From the NCBI GenBank assembly GCA_021772975.1, contig JAJFKY010000008.1, positions 1-64,000 on the forward strand: a stretch of DNA of 64,000 nt, in the 5' to 3' direction. The position numbers and the translations under genes were made by a program. Each line of letters opens with the position of its first letter. Within the stretch, counting starts at the first letter, position 1. Shown here piece after piece: positions 46,250-55,826 of this stretch. This DNA is from Gammaproteobacteria bacterium (GTDB taxonomy: Bacteria > Pseudomonadota > Gammaproteobacteria > Xanthomonadales > Wenzhouxiangellaceae). The notes beneath the pieces were generated by a model. That model made no database searches, was not told the DNA's origin, and was given only the letters and a program-made list of their open reading frames with translations.

Positions 46250-47770
46250 ATGCCCGCGATCAGCCAAGCTTGCCCCGATTACGACCTGCTGATTATCGGC
46301 GGCGGGGTCAATGGTTGCGGTATTGCCCGGGATGCCGCGGGACGAGGTTTGTCAGTGTGTGTCTGTGAGCAGGGTGATCTGGCGCAGGCGACTTCCTCGG
46401 CATCCACCAAGCTGTTTCATGGTGGCCTGCGTTATCTGGAGTACTACGAGTTCGGACTGGTGCGCAAAGCGCTAAAGGAGCGCGAAACCCTGTTGCGCAA
46501 TATGCCGCATATTGCCCGCCCGATGCGATTCGTATTGCCGCACCATGCCGCCCAGCGGCCAGCCTGGATGCTGCGTATCGGTTTGCTGATTTACGACTAT
46601 CTGGGCGGGCATTCCGGTTTGCCGAAAACCCGGCGGCTTAAATTGTTTGATGATCCGGCCGGCAAGCCGTTACAGGATAAATTCCGGGTGGCTTTTGAAT
46701 ACTCGGATGGCTGGGTCGATGATGCCCGCCTGGTGGCGTTAAACGCAGTGGATGCGGCTCAGCGGGGCGCGGATATCCGGGTGCGCAGCCGGGTGTTGTC
46801 CGCGCAGCGTGACGGTGATCATTGGCGGGTTGAGGTACAAAACACGCAAACCACTCAGATTACCCGGCTGACCGCCCGCGCGATAGTGAATGCGGGTGGT
46901 CCCTGGGTAGAAAATATCATTCACGATGTCACCCATACGCAAACCAGTAACCGCATTCGGCTGGTGCGCGGCAGTCATATTGTGGTGCCCCGGCTGTATC
47001 CGCATAACCGGGCGTATTTTCTGCAGCATGTTGACAACCGGGTGATATTCACCATTCCCTACGAGACCGATTACACTTTGATCGGCACCACCGAAAGTGA
47101 GCATCACGGCTCGCTGGATCAGGTGCATTGCACCCCCGAGGAAGCGCAGTATCTGTGTGAAATTGTGTCAGGATATTTCCGGCAGCCGCTGAACAGCGCA
47201 GCAATTGTCTGGAGTTACGCAGGTGTTCGACCGCTGTATAACGATGGCGCCAAGTCAGCCACGGCCGCTACCCGTGGTTATGTGCTGCAATTGGATCATG
47301 CCGCGGATAAACCGGCCCTGGTCAATATATTCGGCGGTAAAATCACCACCTATCGGCGGCTGGCCGAAGATGTGTTGAACCAATTGCAGGTGGTTTTTCC
47401 ACGCATGGGTAAAACCTGGACCGCGCATGCTGCGTTACCGGGCGGGGATTTCCCGGCCGGGCAGGTTGATGGGCTGGCGAAGGCTTTGCAGCAGCAATAC
47501 CCCTTTATTGATGCGGCCTGGGCGCTGCGCCTGACCCGCGCCTATGGCACCGATGCGCTGGAGCTTTTGCAGGGCGCTAAAGATATCACCGGGCTTGGTC
47601 AGGCATTCGGACATTCGCTGACCGAGCGCGAAGTACGCTGGCTGATGCAACGCGAATGGGCGCGTAATGCCGATGATGTGCTATGGCGGCGCAGCAAGCT
47701 CGGTTTGCGCTTCAGTCCCGAACAAAGTCTCAGGTTAAATGTTTGGATGCAGGCGCAAACCATACAATGA
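46250..47770 (+). CDS. glpD: Glycerol-3-phosphate dehydrogenase (aerobic)
   Basis: A 506-aa FAD enzyme oxidising glycerol-3-phosphate to dihydroxyacetone phosphate and feeding electrons to the quinone pool at the inner membrane. FAD-binding DLLIIGGGVNGCGIARDAAGRG (about 12-33) and the GlpD signature TKLFHGGLRYLEYYEFGLVRKA (about 53-74) are clear. FGGKITTYRRLAEDVL follows in the C-terminal half. Length equals E. coli GlpD. It is alone, with no glpK or glpF next to it. Confidence 0.96.
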   Translation: MPAISQACPDYDLLIIGGGVNGCGIARDAAGRGLSVCVCEQGDLAQATSSASTKLFHGGLRYLEYYEFGLVRKALKERETLLRNMPHIARPMRFVLPHHAAQRPAWMLRIGLLIYDYLGGHSGLPKTRRLKLFDDPAGKPLQDKFRVAFEYSDGWVDDARLVALNAVDAAQRGADIRVRSRVLSAQRDGDHWRVEVQNTQTTQITRLTARAIVNAGGPWVENIIHDVTHTQTSNRIRLVRGSHIVVPRLYPHNRAYFLQHVDNRVIFTIPYETDYTLIGTTESEHHGSLDQVHCTPEEAQYLCEIVSGYFRQPLNSAAIVWSYAGVRPLYNDGAKSATAATRGYVLQLDHAADKPALVNIFGGKITTYRRLAEDVLNQLQVVFPRMGKTWTAHAALPGGDFPAGQVDGLAKALQQQYPFIDAAWALRLTRAYGTDALELLQGAKDITGLGQAFGHSLTEREVRWLMQREWARNADDVLWRRSKLGLRFSPEQSLRLNVWMQAQTIQ

Positions 47771-47830
47771 CGATGCAGAGATGCTTACATCTGAATGCAG
47801 TAAGAAAATGTTGCTGGGTCTGAATATCAG

Positions 47831-48173
47831 ATTGGTCGGTTTTGGCGCTGATACCTGGTGCTTAGCGCCGCTTGTGTATTTGCCGGTTATGTCTTTGGAT
47901 AGCGACTCTACATCTGGATTGTGATCGCTCAGAGCGCACAATAAGGAACCCATACAACTTTGTAATCGATCTGGTACTACCCGTTTCAACCACTCCGCCG
48001 TATGGGCTCCGCATGGGGATCACCGTGAATACAGTCCTTCTCACTTCCGGACCCTTTGACAGGTCCTTCGGTGGGAGCTTCAGTACCACTCCTCACCATG
48101 CAGGTTCACTATAGAACAAAGTCATCTTGCCGCAAATCAGGACATATACCTAACCTGGCTGGTGCTTGTACGT
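47831..48173. repeat. Tandem duplication, unit A (343 bp)
   Basis: Unit A starts attggtcgg and ends gcttgtacgt, directly joined to unit B at 48174. It has a short insertion relative to B near 47872. Minus-strand frames in each unit share 'RVVPDRLQSC.GSLLCALSDHNP', but have no ribosome site. Internal ggacc...ggtcc stems suggest structure. Confidence 0.85.
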
Positions 48174-48502
48174 ATTGGTCAGTCTTGGTGCCGGTATCTG
48201 GTGCTTAACGCCGGTTGTGTCTTTGGATAGCGAGTCTGCATCAGGATTGTGATCGCTCAGAGCGCACAATAAGGAACCCACACAACTTTGTAATCGATCT
48301 GGTACTACCCGTTTCAACCACTTCCGCCGTATGGGCTCCGCATGGGAATCACCGTGAATACAGTCCCTCTCACTTCCGGACCCTTTGACAGGTCCTTCGG
48401 TGGGAGCTTCAGTACCACTCCTCACCATGCAGGTTCACTATAGGACAAAGTCATCTTGCCGCAAATCAGGACATATACCTAACCTGGCTGTTGCTTGTAC
48501 GT
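48174..48502. repeat. Tandem duplication, unit B (329 bp)
   Basis: A nearly identical second copy, with only scattered substitutions over the central 250 bp. The spacing of gtgatcgctcagagcgcac (47921 and 48249) gives a 328-bp period. No gene recognised; could be a decayed repetitive element or structured RNA. Confidence 0.85.
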
Positions 48503-48559
48503 GAGCGTTGGCGGCAGACGGTTTACAGCGGACGGGTTCTGGCGGTAGGACTCTGGCGT

Positions 48560-49450
48560 TCATTCACAAAGCAGTTCCCGGATGCTGGCCGTGATGGATG
48601 CCGCTAGCCCTATGGCATTACTGTGGTGCGTTATGCTATCGGTGGTGACAATCCGCCCACCGCCAGCAGCGGCCAGCTGCTGATAAGCAGCTTCTGCGAA
48701 GATGGCATGCACGCCGATGCAATCGGGTGCTGCAAATCCAGCCTGGACCAGTTTTTTGATGGCCGCGATCATGGTCTGGCCGGTAGAAATAATGTCGTCA
48801 ACGATGACTGGCTGCCGATCTGGCCAAGCTCCGATGTCAGGCAAACTGACCGATACCTCACGGTCGCCTTGTCTGATTTTTTTGAGCACGACGTACGGTG
48901 CATTCAGTTGGTTTGCGATTTCGCGCACCCATTGTTTGCTTTCGCTATCAGGGCCGATCAACAGAGGGTTGCGAGTGTGCGCCTGAACCCATGCGGCTAA
49001 CTCCGGGGCAACTCTTATGGCGATGCTGGGTATTGCATATAACTCATTGAGATCAGCGTGGCGATGCAGATGAGGCTCTACGGTAATCAACGCGTCAAAC
49101 TGCTCGGATAGCAAATAGGCAAACGACAATGAAGTGATGGCTTCACCGGCCTCAAAGCGCTTGTCCTGGCGCATGTAGGCCAGATAGGGCGCGACCAGAA
49201 TGATGCGTTTGGCGCCGAACTCGCGTAACAGATCGGCGGCAAAGATTAACGGCAGGGCTTTTTCATCCGGATGCTCCAGGCTGGCCACCACGATCACGCA
49301 GTCGGATACCTGTTCCCGATCAATCCGCAAATACGTTTCTCCATCAGGAAAACGCCGCGAAGTCAGCCCGATAATATCTATCCCTAACTGGCCGGCAAGG
49401 TTCTCCGCCATCTGCTCATTACCTGGCAACGCCAATAACTGAGGCGTCAC
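48560..49450 (-). CDS. prs: Ribose-phosphate pyrophosphokinase
   Basis: A 296-aa PRPP synthetase from GTG 49450 (TPQLLALPGNEQM, the usual family start); a TTG at 49498 overlapping the previous gene by 17 bases is possible. The PRPP-binding loop VIVDDIISTGQTM, the flexible-loop region APYLAYMRQDKRF, and the catalytic DGETYLRI and VEPHLHRH segments are present. It makes PRPP from ribose-5-phosphate and ATP. This type, linked to an AMP-phosphorylase-like gene, is divergent from the housekeeping Prs and may act in salvage. Confidence 0.93.
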   Translation of the reverse strand: MTPQLLALPGNEQMAENLAGQLGIDIIGLTSRRFPDGETYLRIDREQVSDCVIVVASLEHPDEKALPLIFAADLLREFGAKRIILVAPYLAYMRQDKRFEAGEAITSLSFAYLLSEQFDALITVEPHLHRHADLNELYAIPSIAIRVAPELAAWVQAHTRNPLLIGPDSESKQWVREIANQLNAPYVVLKKIRQGDREVSVSLPDIGAWPDRQPVIVDDIISTGQTMIAAIKKLVQAGFAAPDCIGVHAIFAEAAYQQLAAAGGGRIVTTDSITHHSNAIGLAASITASIRELLCE

Positions 49451-49481
49451 AGGCTGTCCGTGTTGTCGCAGAAAACAGGGT

Positions 49482-51026
49482 TCAAGGGTTTTCTCCAATG
49501 CCGATAATGTCTGGTTGGTTTTTCAGAAAGTGCAGTGCGTAGGACAGCTCACCGGGCGTTTCTGCGTGAATGCTGAATAAAGGTTCGCCAAGCATCACCT
49601 GATTATGCAAGCGGGTGTGCAGCAATACCCCGGCCGCCGCCGCCGCCGGTGCGCCGGCCAGTTTGGCGACTTTGGCCAGACGACGATTATCAATGCTTAG
49701 CACCTGTCCGGCTCGGCTGGCGGTGACAGGTTGTGTATAACGGGCGGTGAGCGGCTCACGCAAACCGCCCTGGGCTTCGCAGATTGCCTGGAATTTTTTC
49801 CAGGCATGGCCTTCCTGCAAAATTTTCCGGGCGTGGATTTGCCCCAGGCCTGCCGGTGCGGTATTGGCTATTTCAAGAATCTCACCCGCCAGTCGACAGG
49901 CCCGGTCCAACAAGTCCTGTGGTGCCTTATCGCTGCCCTGCAGCACGCTGAGAATATCCCGGGCTTCCAGCGATGGGCCTATGCCACGGCCAACCGGTTG
50001 GTTACCATCGCTGAGCACCACCGCGACTTGAATGCCGAGCTGTTGGCCGACACTGACCATGCGATCAGATAAACGTCTGGCTTCAATATCACTGCGGACT
50101 TTGACGGTCGGTCCTACCGGTATATCAATCACCACATGGGTGGCGCCCGCGGCAATTTTCTTGGACAAAACCGAGGCTATCAGTTGCAGGTGGTTATCGA
50201 TTTGCAGTGCACGCTGGACTCGGATCAGAACATCGTCCGCTGGGCTCAAGGCGACCGAACCACCCCAGACAATACAGCCGAGCTCCTGTTCGACAACCTG
50301 GCGCATACGCTTCAGGCTCAGATTGACCGGAGCCAGTGTTTCCATGGTGTCCGCGGTGCCGGCCGGAGAGGTGATGGCGCGTGACGACGTTTTTGGAATC
50401 GGTATGCCGGCGGCCGCCACGATGGCAACCACGATCGGGGTGGTGCGGTTACCCGGCAGACCACCGACGCAATGCTTATCCATAATAACGGGGTAATCCC
50501 AATGCAGTTGCTCACCCGCCTTGACCATGGCGCGGGTTAGATTAATGGCATCATCCAGGGTAGTGTCATCACGGGTGCAGACGGTGACAAAAGAACTAAG
50601 CTGCAGGTCTGTGTAACGGTTGGCGGCAATATCACTTGCAATGCACTGGTATTGCTCAGCATCCAGACGGTGGCCATGCAGCATGGCCTTGACCAGGCGA
50701 AACGAACTGGCCGTATCGGCATGCGAAAGCGCCACCAAATCATCATGCCTGGCAGCCAATTGCTGCCAGGCAATTTCTGAAAGCCCTGCTTCACCGGGGG
50801 TCAGCAAATCGCTGTGCACCATATTCAGTGTGGCGACAATCTCATGTTGCCGAGTGGCTACCCTCAAACGGGATTGCGCGGCAAAACCTTCCGAACGGCA
50901 TACCGGAGAGTCCGCGCGCAGATAAATGACCGGTTCCTGATAGGTATCAATACCAATCCGCCGCAGCCGCAAAGACTGTGGCGCCGGTGAGATTGGCGTA
51001 ATAACGTCAGAAGTTTTTTGGATCAT
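49482..51026 (-). CDS. Thymidine/AMP phosphorylase family enzyme
   Basis: A 514-aa protein of the thymidine phosphorylase superfamily, long form with an N-terminal domain (about 1-85) typical of AMP phosphorylase. Core signatures are DKHCVGGLPGNRTTPIVVAIVAAAG and SSRAITSPAGTADTMETLAPV, followed by a C-terminal PYNP-like domain (TARYTQPVTASRAGQVLSID). In archaea this family turns AMP and phosphate into ribose-1,5-bisphosphate. Bacterial members are usually annotated putative thymidine phosphorylase. The overlap with the PRPP synthetase supports a role in ribose-phosphate salvage; no RuBisCO gene is present. Confidence 0.9.
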   Translation of the reverse strand: MIQKTSDVITPISPAPQSLRLRRIGIDTYQEPVIYLRADSPVCRSEGFAAQSRLRVATRQHEIVATLNMVHSDLLTPGEAGLSEIAWQQLAARHDDLVALSHADTASSFRLVKAMLHGHRLDAEQYQCIASDIAANRYTDLQLSSFVTVCTRDDTTLDDAINLTRAMVKAGEQLHWDYPVIMDKHCVGGLPGNRTTPIVVAIVAAAGIPIPKTSSRAITSPAGTADTMETLAPVNLSLKRMRQVVEQELGCIVWGGSVALSPADDVLIRVQRALQIDNHLQLIASVLSKKIAAGATHVVIDIPVGPTVKVRSDIEARRLSDRMVSVGQQLGIQVAVVLSDGNQPVGRGIGPSLEARDILSVLQGSDKAPQDLLDRACRLAGEILEIANTAPAGLGQIHARKILQEGHAWKKFQAICEAQGGLREPLTARYTQPVTASRAGQVLSIDNRRLAKVAKLAGAPAAAAAGVLLHTRLHNQVMLGEPLFSIHAETPGELSYALHFLKNQPDIIGIGENP

Positions 51027-51207
51027 GCCACACCATTAATGGGTAAATTAAATCATCGTGGCCAGTCTGACTACTGAGGTTTGTGCCTATAACTGCTGCG
51101 GACATTAGCTATTGCCAGAGCAATGCTCAGGTGTTTAAGTGCCGGTATGGGTTTTTCATGCCTGGCATGGAATGCAATTAAGCTAAACCGTGGCATGAGC
51201 ACAATCC

Positions 51208-52212
51208 GTGAAAGTCATCTTTTTTAATACCAAGAGCTATGACCGCGATTATTTTGCGCAAGCCAATCAGCAGTTTGACCATGAGTTGGTATTCTTAGAA
51301 CCCAGATTAAATCAAGACACCTGGAAGCTGGCTCGGGGTGCCGTATGCATCTGCGTGTTTGTCAATGATGGTTTGGACAGCGCGGTACTCACCGAACTTG
51401 CCAGTCATGGCTTAAAGTTGATTGCCTTGCGTTGCGCTGGTTACAACAATGTCGATCTGGCCGCAGCTCATCAGCTGGGCGTTAAAGTTGTTCGGGTGCC
51501 CAATTATTCACCCTCGGCAGTGGCTGAACATACCATTGGTTTAATGCTCTCGCTCAACCGGAAGATTCATCGCGCATATGATCGGGTCCGCGAAGGCAAC
51601 TTTTCTCTGGAGGGCCTGCTGGGTTATAACTTCAATGGCTTGACTGCAGGCATTGTCGGCACCGGCAGGATCGGCATTGTGGTAGCCCGGATATTAAATG
51701 CCATCGGCATGCGGGTACTCGGTTGTGATCCGGTCATACACCCAGAAGCCGCTGTCGCTGGCATTGAATATACTGATCTCAATGATTTGCTGACACGCGC
51801 TGATGTTATTTCTCTGCATTGCCCGTTGACCACTGAAACCCGGCATATTATTGATCAGGCCGCCATTGAGCGGCTGCGGGCCGGGGTCATGTTGATCAAT
51901 ACCGGCCGTGGCGCATTGATCGACACCAAGGCAGTGATTGCCGGATTGAAAGCAAAAAAGATCGGTTTACTGGGTCTGGATGTCTATGAGCAGGAAGATG
52001 ATCTGTTTTTTGAAGATCTATCCTCGGAGATTATCCAGGATGATGTGTTTCAACGATTGCTAACCTTCCCCAATGTGCTGGTCACTTCTCATCAGGGTTT
52101 TTTTACCGCCAATGCGCTCAAAAATATTGCCGATACCACCTTAAATAATATTAGGGAATACGAACAAGGCAAGCCGTTGTCCAACCAGATATTGCTGCAG
52201 GCATTGAGCTGA
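51208..52212 (+). CDS. ldhA: D-lactate dehydrogenase-like 2-hydroxyacid dehydrogenase
   Basis: A 334-aa NAD-dependent D-2-hydroxyacid dehydrogenase starting at GTG 51208. It has KVIFFNTKSYDRDYF at the start, the Rossmann motif GTGRIG (TAGIVGTGRIGIVVARIL), INTGRGALIDTKAVIAGL, and GLLGLDVYEQEDDLFFED with LVTSHQGFFTANAL carrying the catalytic His. This matches fermentative LdhA (pyruvate to D-lactate). No ribosome site; divergent from the phosphorylase gene. Fits low-oxygen metabolism. Confidence 0.92.
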   Translation: MKVIFFNTKSYDRDYFAQANQQFDHELVFLEPRLNQDTWKLARGAVCICVFVNDGLDSAVLTELASHGLKLIALRCAGYNNVDLAAAHQLGVKVVRVPNYSPSAVAEHTIGLMLSLNRKIHRAYDRVREGNFSLEGLLGYNFNGLTAGIVGTGRIGIVVARILNAIGMRVLGCDPVIHPEAAVAGIEYTDLNDLLTRADVISLHCPLTTETRHIIDQAAIERLRAGVMLINTGRGALIDTKAVIAGLKAKKIGLLGLDVYEQEDDLFFEDLSSEIIQDDVFQRLLTFPNVLVTSHQGFFTANALKNIADTTLNNIREYEQGKPLSNQILLQALS

Positions 52213-52264
52213 ATTGTTTTAACTCGGACCTGCCTGCTGAAAAACGTTGAGATTGGTTATTTAG

Positions 52265-52580
52265 GGAACCTCTGATTTAATCTGCCATGGCCGCGCCAGC
52301 AAATTTGCAATGGGTCTGAAATGAGTCAAGCCAAGGCGCCGTCGCGCAGTGCAATAGCCGGTCTATTGCCAAGCGGCGCAACGCAGGATTGGCGCATTTC
52401 AGGCGTAACCCCCTGTGGGAGCGGCCTTTTTTGGCGCATTGCAGCCCAAAGGAAATTGACCATTCAGCCACTCGACGTAGCCCGCTATGCCTTCGTTGAT
52501 AAAGGCACTGCACTGCCCAAAAAGAGTTCAACGTGGAAAAAGACTCGCTCGCGAGCGTGTCAGATTAAATCAGATGTTCC
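52265..52580. mobile_element. IS5-like MITE (316 bp)
   Basis: Terminal inverted repeats ggaacctctgatttaatctg (52265-52284) and its 19/20 complement (52561-52580) are flanked by TTAG on both sides (52261-52264 and 52581-52584). TTAG fits the YTAR target duplication of the IS5 group. The interior shows no plausible transposase, so it is non-autonomous. Insertion is immediately at the stop codon of the DUF302 gene. Confidence 0.85.
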
Positions 52581-52964
52581 TTAGATGTCAGCAATGACTT
52601 GTCTGAGCTCTTGTTGAACCTGTTGAGCGATATCCGCCAAATCCGCATTGTCTACCGCTTGCATCGAGGCCAAAGGGTCAACCGCAGCTACTTCAACGCC
52701 ATCGTCGGTCTGCTGAATAATCACATTGCAGGGCAGCATGGTGCCGACTTTGTCTTCAGCCTGCAGTGCCTGGTGTGCAAACCGCGGATTGCATGCGCCC
52801 AAAATGGTATAGGGTTGAAACTCAACCCCTAATTTTTGCTTAAGTGTGGCTTGAACATCAATTTGTGTGAGCACTCCGAAGCCGTGCTTACCCAGAATTT
52901 CAATGCTGCGTTCCATGGCGCTGTCAAATGGGATCGATAGTTTTTTTGCAAAATAATAAGACAC
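52581..52964 (-). CDS. DUF302 protein
   Basis: A 127-aa protein starting at GTG 52964 (ggag 9 bases upstream). The DUF302 hallmark is clear: LKQKLGVEFQPYTILGACNP, then A..AL.AED.VGTMLPCNVIIQQ. Family members bind small ligands or metals in ways not established. Its stop codon (52581-52583) is inside the target duplication of the MITE, so the native end may have differed. It is 18 bases from the ATPase and likely cotranscribed. Confidence 0.92.
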   Translation of the reverse strand: MSYYFAKKLSIPFDSAMERSIEILGKHGFGVLTQIDVQATLKQKLGVEFQPYTILGACNPRFAHQALQAEDKVGTMLPCNVIIQQTDDGVEVAAVDPLASMQAVDNADLADIAQQVQQELRQVIADI

Positions 52965-52982
52965 TCTATTGTACTCCTGTGG

Positions 52983-55781
52983 TTAACGTGTAAATGGTCT
53001 GGATGATTGAATATGTTTATGGGCTCGCGCAAAAGCATTGGCCAGGCGGCGTAAACCACGGCCCACGATCAAGGGCAGCAGACTCATCACCAAAATTAAT
53101 AACCAGCCCAGTCTACCGGGATGGTTGAGGGACAGGACGTCAGCAAGTGTGGGGATGAATAACGCAGCCAGAATCAAACCAATACACAGGCCGAGTGCGG
53201 ACCATATCCAGGGATTTTGCGTAATTTCATTACGCAGCGGACTGGCTTCGTCAAAGCGCATGTTAAACACATGCCATAGCTGTGCGAAAGCCAGCGTAAG
53301 GAAGGCGATGGTGACCGCATCTTTGGTCGCCAGTTTAAGGCCGTAAATGGCTATGCCCATCGCTGTCAGTACACAGCTTGAGATGGCCGCGCCATAGATC
53401 ATGATCAACAGCCAATGACGATTCGTCAGGATCGGTTCCTGTTGCGGCCGGGGATGGCGATGCATCAGAATGCGGCTGCCTTTGCCCACCCCCAGCGCCA
53501 ATGCGGGAAATACATCGGTGACAATATTAAGAAATAAAATTTGCAAGGGCAGCAGTGGCAGCGGAGCTCCCAGCAATGTTGCGATAGCCACTATCAGGAC
53601 TTCACTGATATTGCATGACAATAAATACACCACGAATTTTCGGATGTTGGCAAAAATGGCCCGACCATGAGCAATCGCGGCGCCAATGGTGGCAAACTCA
53701 TCATCCAGCAGTACCATATCCGCCGCTTCCTTGGCGACCTGGCTGCCGCGCTGACCCATGGCAATCCCGATATCCGCTTGTTTCAGCGCAGGTGCATCGT
53801 TGATGCCGTCACCGGTCATCGCGACCACTTTGCCGGCATTCTGAAACAGAATTAACAACCGCAATTTTTGTTCGGGTGTGGCGCGTGCGATTACCCGGGC
53901 ATTCAATAAGCGCTGTATGCTTGAGCTGTCGGTAAAGTGTTCGGGGTCTAATTGACGCCCGTCAATACAGCTGGCCGGATCAGCTCCGGCTTGTAATAAC
54001 CCCAGGTTGATAGCGATGGTGCGGGCAGTATCGATGTGATCACCGGTAACCATCACCACGCGGATTCCCGCTGCCTGATAGCTGGCGATGGCTTGTTTGA
54101 CACCAGCGCGGGCAGCATCCAGCATGCCAACGATACCCAACAGCATCAAATCTTCGAACGGTGGCTGCTCGATGCTGTCCGCGCGGCGGCTTGCCAGGGC
54201 AAGCGTCCTGAGTCCTTTGGCCGCAAAGGCATCTGCCTGACGGCACCAGCGCTGCTTGTCGGTTTGGCTGAGTTCATGCTCGCCCCCGGCGCCGTAAACC
54301 CGTGAACATTTTTCCAGCAAAACTTCGGGTGCGCCTTTGACAGCGATCAACACATCATCACCAGCCTGATGATAGGTAGCCATCATCTTCTGGGTGGCGT
54401 CGAACGGCTCTTCGTGCACTTCCGGCAGATCATGCAGCAGTTGCTCACGGAACAACTCACGCTTGGCGGCGACAATCAGCAGGGCCACTTCGGTCGGATC
54501 GCCGCTGGTTTCGATGGCTTCTGGTACACCATTCAGAACGATGGACGCGTTATTGCACAAGGCCGCTATCCTTAATAGCTCGTCTAAATGCTGCAGGCTG
54601 ATCGAATCCGGGTTTTGACCACCAGCGGTAAATCTGCCGAGTATCTGCAAACCTGAACCCGACACATCCAGCACCTGCGAATCGATAGCGATTTGACTGA
54701 CGGTCATTCGATTTTCCGTCAGCGTGCCGGTCTTGTCGGTCAGGATAATATTGGTAGCGCCCAGGGTTTCCACCGCGGATAATTTTTCAATCAAGGCATT
54801 GCGGCGCGCCATGCGCCACATACCATGCGCCAGTGCAATTGTGGCTACCACCGGCAGGCCCTCGGGTATGGCTGCCACCGCCAGGGCAATGGCAACCTGG
54901 ATAGAAAGTCCCACTTCACGCCCCGACCACAGACTGGCCAGCAGAATAAAGGCCGCGATCATCAACGTCAGCCAGACCAGACGCCGCGCTAATCCTGCCA
55001 GCCGGCGTTCCAAGGGTGTTGCGGATGGTTGTGCGGTCTCCACCAGACGGGCGATGCGGCCCAACTCAGTGGCTTGACCGGTACCCACCACCACACCTTC
55101 GCCGGCACCGCGAACCACCGCCGTGCCACTGAACAGCATATTGCTGCGTTCCACCAGAAACTGGTCTTTGGCCAAGCGTTCATGTTGCTTGCTGACCGGT
55201 ATTGATTCACCGGTTAGCGCGGATTCATCCAGCTGCAGTTTGGCGCCTGCGATCATGCGTAAATCCGCGGGCACGATATCGCCGCTTTCCAGCGCCACGA
55301 TGTCGCCGGGCACCAGCAAGTTAGCAGCCAGGTTTTGAATATAGCCATCGCGCCACACGCGGGTTTCAATTTGCGACAATGCCCGCAACGCAGCCATTGA
55401 GTGAAGCGCATGCCACTCGGTGCCAAACCCCAAAGCAACATTAATAACGATCACCACCAGAATGGCAATGGCTTCGGTCAGGTTACCGATAAAAAATGAA
55501 AAGACGGTGGCTGCCAGCAGCAGCAAAACCACCAGACTGCGGAACTGATACAGCAACAGGCCCAATACGCTGTGATGGATGACGGTAGTTAATAGATTGG
55601 GCCCATATTGAGCCAGGCGCTGCTGGGCCTCATGCGACGACAGGCCTTGCTCCGGAACAACGTGCAGACATTCCAATACATCCTGCCGGTGCCGTGCCCA
55701 GGGATGTGATAGCGGGTAAGCGTGAGCATCCGATGCTGGGGTCCGTCGCTGGCTGGGTCGTTCAGTATCGGTCTTGTTCAT
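52983..55781 (-). CDS. P2-type cation-transporting ATPase (Ca2+-like)
   Basis: A 932-aa inner-membrane pump with about ten membrane helices. It has actuator TGES (190-193), M4 AIPEGLP (304-310), the phosphorylation site DKTGTLT (Asp349) and the hinge TGDGINDAPALKQADIGIAMG. M6 contains NIVTDVFPALALG, close to the calcium-ligand Asn/Asp pair of SERCA-type pumps. The N-terminus has the cation-ATPase N-domain (AQQRLAQYGPN). Exports or exchanges Ca2+ or a related divalent cation. Confidence 0.93.
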   Translation of the reverse strand: MNKTDTERPSQRRTPASDAHAYPLSHPWARHRQDVLECLHVVPEQGLSSHEAQQRLAQYGPNLLTTVIHHSVLGLLLYQFRSLVVLLLLAATVFSFFIGNLTEAIAILVVIVINVALGFGTEWHALHSMAALRALSQIETRVWRDGYIQNLAANLLVPGDIVALESGDIVPADLRMIAGAKLQLDESALTGESIPVSKQHERLAKDQFLVERSNMLFSGTAVVRGAGEGVVVGTGQATELGRIARLVETAQPSATPLERRLAGLARRLVWLTLMIAAFILLASLWSGREVGLSIQVAIALAVAAIPEGLPVVATIALAHGMWRMARRNALIEKLSAVETLGATNIILTDKTGTLTENRMTVSQIAIDSQVLDVSGSGLQILGRFTAGGQNPDSISLQHLDELLRIAALCNNASIVLNGVPEAIETSGDPTEVALLIVAAKRELFREQLLHDLPEVHEEPFDATQKMMATYHQAGDDVLIAVKGAPEVLLEKCSRVYGAGGEHELSQTDKQRWCRQADAFAAKGLRTLALASRRADSIEQPPFEDLMLLGIVGMLDAARAGVKQAIASYQAAGIRVVMVTGDHIDTARTIAINLGLLQAGADPASCIDGRQLDPEHFTDSSSIQRLLNARVIARATPEQKLRLLILFQNAGKVVAMTGDGINDAPALKQADIGIAMGQRGSQVAKEAADMVLLDDEFATIGAAIAHGRAIFANIRKFVVYLLSCNISEVLIVAIATLLGAPLPLLPLQILFLNIVTDVFPALALGVGKGSRILMHRHPRPQQEPILTNRHWLLIMIYGAAISSCVLTAMGIAIYGLKLATKDAVTIAFLTLAFAQLWHVFNMRFDEASPLRNEITQNPWIWSALGLCIGLILAALFIPTLADVLSLNHPGRLGWLLILVMSLLPLIVGRGLRRLANAFARAHKHIQSSRPFTR

Positions 55782-55826
55782 AGTGGGAAGAACAAACTTC
55801 GCTGACAGTCCCGCAACGGGCTGCGC

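Noticed and set aside
47735-48428. Minus-strand ORFs within the duplicated units (84 and 92 codons)
   Set aside because: They begin in one unit and end in different contexts, lack ribosome sites, and follow the DNA duplication, not protein conservation.
47831-48502. Retron or CRISPR locus in the tandem repeat
   Set aside because: No reverse transcriptase or cas gene is nearby, and there are only two long units without spacers.
52321-52584. 87-codon ORF inside the MITE
   Set aside because: It runs through the terminal inverted repeat and target duplication, so it is a by-product of the non-autonomous element.
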